From Rhynchospora pubera (taxonomy: Eukaryota; Streptophyta; Magnoliopsida; Poales; Cyperaceae): 64,000 bases of DNA. Location of the stretch: contig CM051460.1 in the NCBI GenBank assembly GCA_028095005.1, forward strand, positions 284,682,238-284,746,237, written 5' to 3'. Positions 58,855-64,000 of the stretch are shown here, one piece after another. A model generated the notes under the pieces. That model was given only the letters and a program-made list of their open reading frames with translations, did no database searches and was not told where the DNA came from. The position numbers and the translations under genes were made by a program. Within the stretch, counting starts at the first letter, position 1, and the number at the start of each line of letters is the position of its first letter.

Positions 58855-61050
58855 GCAGTTTTGTCTACGATTCATGGCGAAAGATGTCTTTAGCATGTTG
58901 GCTGTGATGGTCAGGTGATGATGGATGGAATTGTTGTTTTAGTTTTTTTTTCTTTTTGGTTTCTTTATGTACGGTAACTCTTTGTAAATAATTTTTTTCT
59001 GTGTTTTCGGTGAAACATTTATCTAGAAGGGGGGCATTATTAGGGATAAGCATGGTACAGTTTTTTTTCGTTTTTTCTATTTGTTGATTTGTGGTGCAGC
59101 CTTTATTTTAATTTTTTTTATTTTCTTGTGTCACTTCATTGATTGTGTTGTTGCAGCTATGTTTGGTACAATGATTATCGCAAAAGATTGTAAACGATCA
59201 ACTTCTTATTTCAATATCTTAAACGATCCACTGATCGAATTTGTTAAAAAATTATATAGATGCTGTACAAAACTATGCACCATAAAAACTTTGTCAATGC
59301 TTAAAGTAGTAGGTTAATCCGATCCAAGTAAAATAAAGGCACATGACAATGAGTAATATGTGAATTGTGAATAGGTCAGGCCTGGCTGCACATTTACAAT
59401 CCAGTTAGTATGTTGCATTGACCCGGCCCGATTTATTTTTTTGATATTAAATGCCAATCCAATATTACTCATTGCTATCTCTTACCATGAGCACTTTAAG
59501 TCATTGGTGAACTATCAGAATCAAACCGAAGACTAAGGATGAAGCTCATGAGCATGACAGACTGACCACATTTCATAAATAAAAAATGCACTGCAGCATG
59601 CATAAGGAAAAGAAATGAGGACAAAATAAGATATAAATGCCTTATTACATAGAACAATTAGAAACAAAAGAAATGAAAACCTAAAACCTGTAAAAAAAAA
59701 TAAATGGGTAGAAATGAAATGATAATAACAAAATCTAAAAATACCTAATCGCGCAAAAAATCAGAAACAAAAGGAATATTTACCTAAAACATTCATTCAT
59801 CCTTTCAATAACGATGCATTCATCAGGCATTTAATCCTATAAAAACTTTTTAACAATATAGTTAGGTAGAAAAATTAACCTCATTCTATTGAAGCAGGCT
59901 CCTTTGGTTATCCAGCAAGTAGCGAGAAAGCATTAACTAAACCATGAAAAGAATCATTGTAAATCATGGGGTACCAAAAGGTAAAATAAAATACTTGGGA
60001 GTTGAAATGGTAGAGGTTATACTACATATTAAGAATTTCTTAATATAATTCACAAAGCACCGGCAAAAAACTGATACCGACCTCAATGCACCAGTAATGT
60101 TATGTATTGAGTATTGAGCAGCGTTTTATGCGATAATCCGAATAAGAAATGGTACGAAATCAGTGCCATATTAGCAGTATGTTTTTGAGGAATTAATATT
60201 GAGCATTTTTAAATGTAATGAAATAAATGAAAAAAAATAATTGCAATAAAGGTTATGTCACTAAGTAAGCAATCAAGATCAAGACAAATGGCCGCTCTAT
60301 GCGAAAGTTCAAAGCAAAACTGCTAAGAAATCTCTTTAATCTATAGTAATATAACAAACACAAATAATTAATATTAAGCAGTCGTGCCAACAGAACCAAT
60401 TAATTTATTCTGAGAACCTTTGTAGTTCAGCTTTAATGTTATTTTTGTTTGTCCACATAATGTAAATCGACACAACAGAAAAGATTAAATACTATTGTCA
60501 ATACATGCTGACAAACATCCTGAAGACTAATTCCTTAATATATCTGCTGTGGTAATCAAGACAAAGAAAATAGAACAATACCTTTGTTGGTTTTATGAAC
60601 CCCACCAAGCTGCAATAAGATAGTACCATCAAACCAACTCTGCTAGGTTGCACACCCTGAAGAAAATAGATAACCTGCATAAAAATTTAAGGCCATTATG
60701 ATGTGCTAATTTTACTAAAGCCTAAATTGCCTACGCAAATAACATGCAACCTTCTCCTACCGATGTTACAGCTGCTGAGCCGACCGCTGTACTGGGAATA
60801 GGTAATGAGTATAGTTTTTGGTCTCTTTGTTCTAGGAGTGTCTTTTTAAGAGAAGAAAGTATGAGTATATAATTATGGAATTCACTCCAAGAGTTGCAGG
60901 CTCGACAGTAGGAAGTGAAATACCCCAAGATATGTGTGACAGATATACCTTTCAGGGTACAACAACCTTCGTGGAGACACCAAATCATATTCTTCCTTCT
61001 TTCTCAGTGGATTGTAAGCCTTCAGATTGCTCACCACTTTCAAAGCTTGC

Positions 61051-62712
61051 TGATATATCATATTTATATACATATTTTTGGCCAAACTTAGCACCAAAAT
61101 AGCACTCAAACCATTATAAATGTCTCATTATTAATTGTGTTTTCCAGGATTTTGTACTGTCGTCGCTTCTATCTCTATTTTGTAGAATTCCCATAGAAAT
61201 TGAAGACAAGACGCCTAAGACATGAAGAGTGGAGCCCAACCCTCAGCCAGATGACTCATTCCTGGCTCACACATGCGTGCCTAGACCTAGACTACACCAC
61301 CATGGGCCGAGATAGATCACAGGCCCTGGTTTCAGCCCATTTCACCCCATCTGCTTTCAATTTCGGTCCGAAATGGTCTGATTTCGGTTCGAAATCCACA
61401 GCAGAGGAGGAAACAGCAGGGGAAATGGCGGCAAACCAAGGGCCCATCAACGCCGAAGCAGAGGCCCAGAGGGGAAAGCGCGTTTCTTGCCCTAGCCGCC
61501 TCTGGACCGACGAGGGGGAGTATATAGGCACATGTTCTCGACCAGAGGCGGGTCTCTTCTTCCACTTTTGATTTTCTCCACGATACACAATTGTTTTTTA
61601 GGCGTTTTTGGCTCTTTTTACGGGTTTTCTTGAGGAGTAGCAGTGTTTGTGTGCGACGGCAGCGATCTTGCATCTCCACATCGATTCCTAGGCCTTAGGA
61701 CAGCGAGTATTTGCATTGGATATCTCGGTTTACTCCTTTATGCTTATGTTTCGTTGTTTTATGGCTTGTATCTTACTTATTTGCATGATACTTATTATTT
61801 CTGTTATGAGCATGTTAGGCTAGACTCCTTTATGATGTTCTAGGGATAGCTAGTAGATTATTTTGATATTATGTGATGACTTGATCATTTATGCTATGTT
61901 TATGTGATGAGTTTTGTTGAGATTTATCGTTTGCTTAGTTAGTTTAATTACTTGCTTTATTGTCTACTTAATGATGTCTGCAGCACCGTTAGGGCATTAG
62001 ACAAAAACAATTAATTGAATAGTTGAGTATATGAAATAAACCAATCACTCGAAAGAGGAGGTTAGTTGTGACCGACAGGTGCAATTTTTATTGATCCGAT
62101 AGGACCTTAAATATTTCTAGAACCCCGATTTAACTCACCTAAACAATCAAATTAGGACGAAAGTACATGTTTGATTGATTATGAGGCGAAAAGCAAGTTC
62201 CAAACCAAGTTAGAGTCGAAATCGCAAAAGCTGAGGTCTTAACTTAGGTCTGGTTGTTTAGTACCCTTCGCATAGCATTGTGTAGAGATAACAAGTCAAA
62301 ACATTAACTCTAAAGCAATTTCGGATCAAAACAGTAAGGATTTCGGACCGAAACCCATGCATTTCGGACCGAAATAAGCCTCTGTCTGGATGAAAATCGA
62401 AGGCTGAGGTGCTTTAGGGCCAAACTAATTGAACGCTAAGCTCCTAGGACATCGCTTGCATTTATTGGACATTTTAAAACAGAAAAATCAACCCAAAATT
62501 ATTTTATAATTATTTATTAGTTTTCAATTGTTATTTAGTTGTTTCCTTTAAATTAAATCCTCACAATTTTTATTTGTCTAGCTTTTAAGAAAAACTAAGT
62601 CCGGTACTCATTTTTACCGTCCCTTGGGTTCGACCCTTAGCTTTACCAGAACGATTAGTAAGGTAGAACAAGGTTATAAATTTATTTGACCTAGGTTTTA
62701 ATTCCCTTATCA
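61051..62712 (+). mobile_element. Solo LTR (1662 bp) inside the Helitron
   Basis: Ends TGATA...TATCA, flanked by the 5 bp duplication CTTGC (61046-61050 and 62713-62717). The right end carries a segment 'cccttgggttcgaccctta', which in my recollection is typical near the 3' end of many plant Gypsy LTRs, hence the tentative orientation. It contains four TTTCGG-N-CCGAAA-type palindromes (about 61363, 61381, 62340 and 62362). Confidence 0.75.
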
Positions 62713-64000
62713 CTTGCCTCACTCCTTAATATGCTCCCTGACCTAAGATACATCTGTTGGTCCCTGACCGAAGAAAATCAGTGCCATATATAATTATTTT
62801 TTTCATAACCTTTATTGCAATTATGAGACATTAACAAAAACCTAGAAATTGTCTTCTTCATTGTCAACCTTTCAAACGAAGTCTTTTCAAAGGTTGGTCT
62901 GAAGGCTTGTGATGGCCACATCCTCGGCACACGCCGTGCCAATTAGGTGCAGTAGGGCTGGGCTAGCGGAGGCTCAGCAACTATTAATTGTGAAGTTTAA
63001 TCAAAACATGAGGAGGCGAAAGAGGCTGGAGGGGTCCATCGTGTTGATTTCCCACATGATGTGACAAAGAGGAGAGGAAGGAGGAAAGGCAGATCGTGGG
63101 GCAGTGTCGGCGAAGGAGGAGGAAGAGAGGTAGAGAGGGATGGAAGATGGGAGGAGGACAACCTCAATTTAGCAGAGCTGCTCTCCAGAGGGAAGGATAG
63201 ATGATAGATCCAAGAAATGGAGGGGCGGTGGCAGAATTTGGGGGTGGGGTTTGTCTCTGGTTTGGCGGAGGAAGAGGCGCTGAAAAAGGGAGACGGCAGC
63301 ATGTCGAAGAAGTGATCCCCATCTCCCTATCACTCTATCTCTCTCCGCTTCTCCATTTTAGCTCCGCCCTGTCGAAGAGGAGAAGATGGAGCGCTCTCTC
63401 TCCCGCTCTTCTTTTTGGCTCCGTGCAAAAAAGCTAAGGACGGAAGAAGGGTCTAGAAGCACCTGTTTCTCTGTATCCGTCCTCGTGTCTGCAAGAACGC
63501 AAACACAAAACTACCTGAGGAACTGAGCACAACACGGGAGACAACAAAGCATTCTGCACAGAAAATTGAAAGAGCAGATCGATAGCGGAGACGCTGTTGC
63601 AGCCGCTGGTGCGTTTGCAGGGATCGAAACAAAAAAAACACGTAAGGTGTTTCTCATGACATGGAAGGCAACAGCAAATAACATACAGCAAATCCATTGT
63701 ACAATTTTTTGGCGGAGACGGATGGGCAGGATTAAATCCATCTCAGGGAGACGGAAATCGGACGGCTCAGATTGGTGTGCAGGTTACTGTAGATTGAGCC
63801 ACTCAACTATGAATGTTTTATGATATCACGTGGGTTCAAGGTGGTATAGGCCAAACCTTAGAAAAATTCATTTGTTGAACAAGTGCAAAACCGATATGCC
63901 GACAACCCTGCCTCCAGTAATTAACATGAAATGAATGCGAGAAGACTAATCATGGTGGGATGAAATTCTGCAACATGTAGATATTCAAGATCTCTAACTA

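Larger units (their letters stand above)
58827..63823 (-). mobile_element. Helitron with exact A|T insertion site (4997 bp)
   Basis: On the minus strand it starts TCATAAAACATTC and ends with a hairpin (58838-58854, ATCGCGC-TTC-GCGCGAT), GAGATAT and CTAG. It sits between A (58826) and T (63824). Copy A preserves the uninterrupted site 'gagaatatcacgtggg' (about 44981-44996), so insertion between A and T without duplication is directly visible, the Helitron signature. No Rep/helicase is seen: non-autonomous. A solo LTR has inserted within it. Other content (58855-61050 and 62718-63823) shows only weak gene-like stretches, such as a minus-strand frame at 60882-61109 and GC-rich DNA at 63000-63640. 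Confidence 0.92.
45355..64000. repeat. Tandem segmental duplication, copy B
   Basis: Collinear with copy A from the caccacgttatt motif to the window end. Three private insertions: solo LTR 48206-49938, Copia 51497-56183 and Helitron 58827-63823. It lacks the gag-only element of copy A. Confidence 0.9.

Noticed and set aside
63000..63823. Several serine/proline-rich short frames at the Helitron 5' end
   Set aside because: GC-rich low-complexity sequence with frames open on both strands; no splice-consistent model could be built.

Overview
The window looks like repeat-rich nuclear DNA from a flowering plant, probably a eudicot; the species cannot be named. Reasons: AT-rich sequence with short GT-AG introns, a TATA-box gene for a secreted cysteine-rich peptide, remnants of NRT1/PTR-family (NPF) and DREB2-type AP2/ERF genes, and many plant-type transposons. 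These include Copia LTR elements primed by initiator-Met tRNA, solo LTRs, Helitrons, an Ac/Ds-like hAT, a Mutator-type MITE and a fold-back MITE. No prokaryotic, viral, rRNA, tRNA or CRISPR feature was seen.

Layout. 1-1379 is the right part of an LTR packed with degenerate palindromes. 1946-2335 is a small secreted-peptide gene, followed by an hAT-like element (2954-3705). 5450-6387 reads as a four-exon gene for a 144-residue putative organelle membrane protein. 8797-32080 is a degenerate cluster: DREB2-like pseudogene modules (9.8-10.4, 19.5-20.4, 23.9-24.8 and 28.0-28.25 kb, plus a fifth 5' flank at 30.5-31.1 kb) alternate with a 74-76 bp minisatellite carrying TCCGTT-spacer-AACGGA dyads. 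The cluster lies within the remains of an NPF6.1-like transporter gene. Its upstream exon is at 30284-30501 and its downstream exons are at 17892-11588, all on the minus strand. An apparently intact 4.8 kb Copia element (12787-17580) sits inside one NPF exon.

32532-45164 and 45355-64000 are two tandem copies of a segment that was about 7.2 kb before later insertions. Both copies carry a Helitron-like element that already held gene-derived exons. After duplication, copy A received a 5.4 kb gag-only LTR element (35644-41054). Copy B received a 1.7 kb solo LTR (48206-49938), a defective Copia element (51497-56183) and a 5.0 kb Helitron (58827-63823) that itself contains a solo LTR (61051-62712). 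Each copy preserves the empty site for the other's insertions, so element ends and target-site duplications can be read directly.

Few genes look functional: the cysteine-rich peptide, the four-exon gene, the Copia polyprotein at 13190-17254 and the gag-only ORF at 37161-39293. The most unusual structures are the palindrome arrays in the gag-only family's LTRs, the dyad minisatellite tied to the DREB2-like modules, and the Helitron with an exact A|T empty site.
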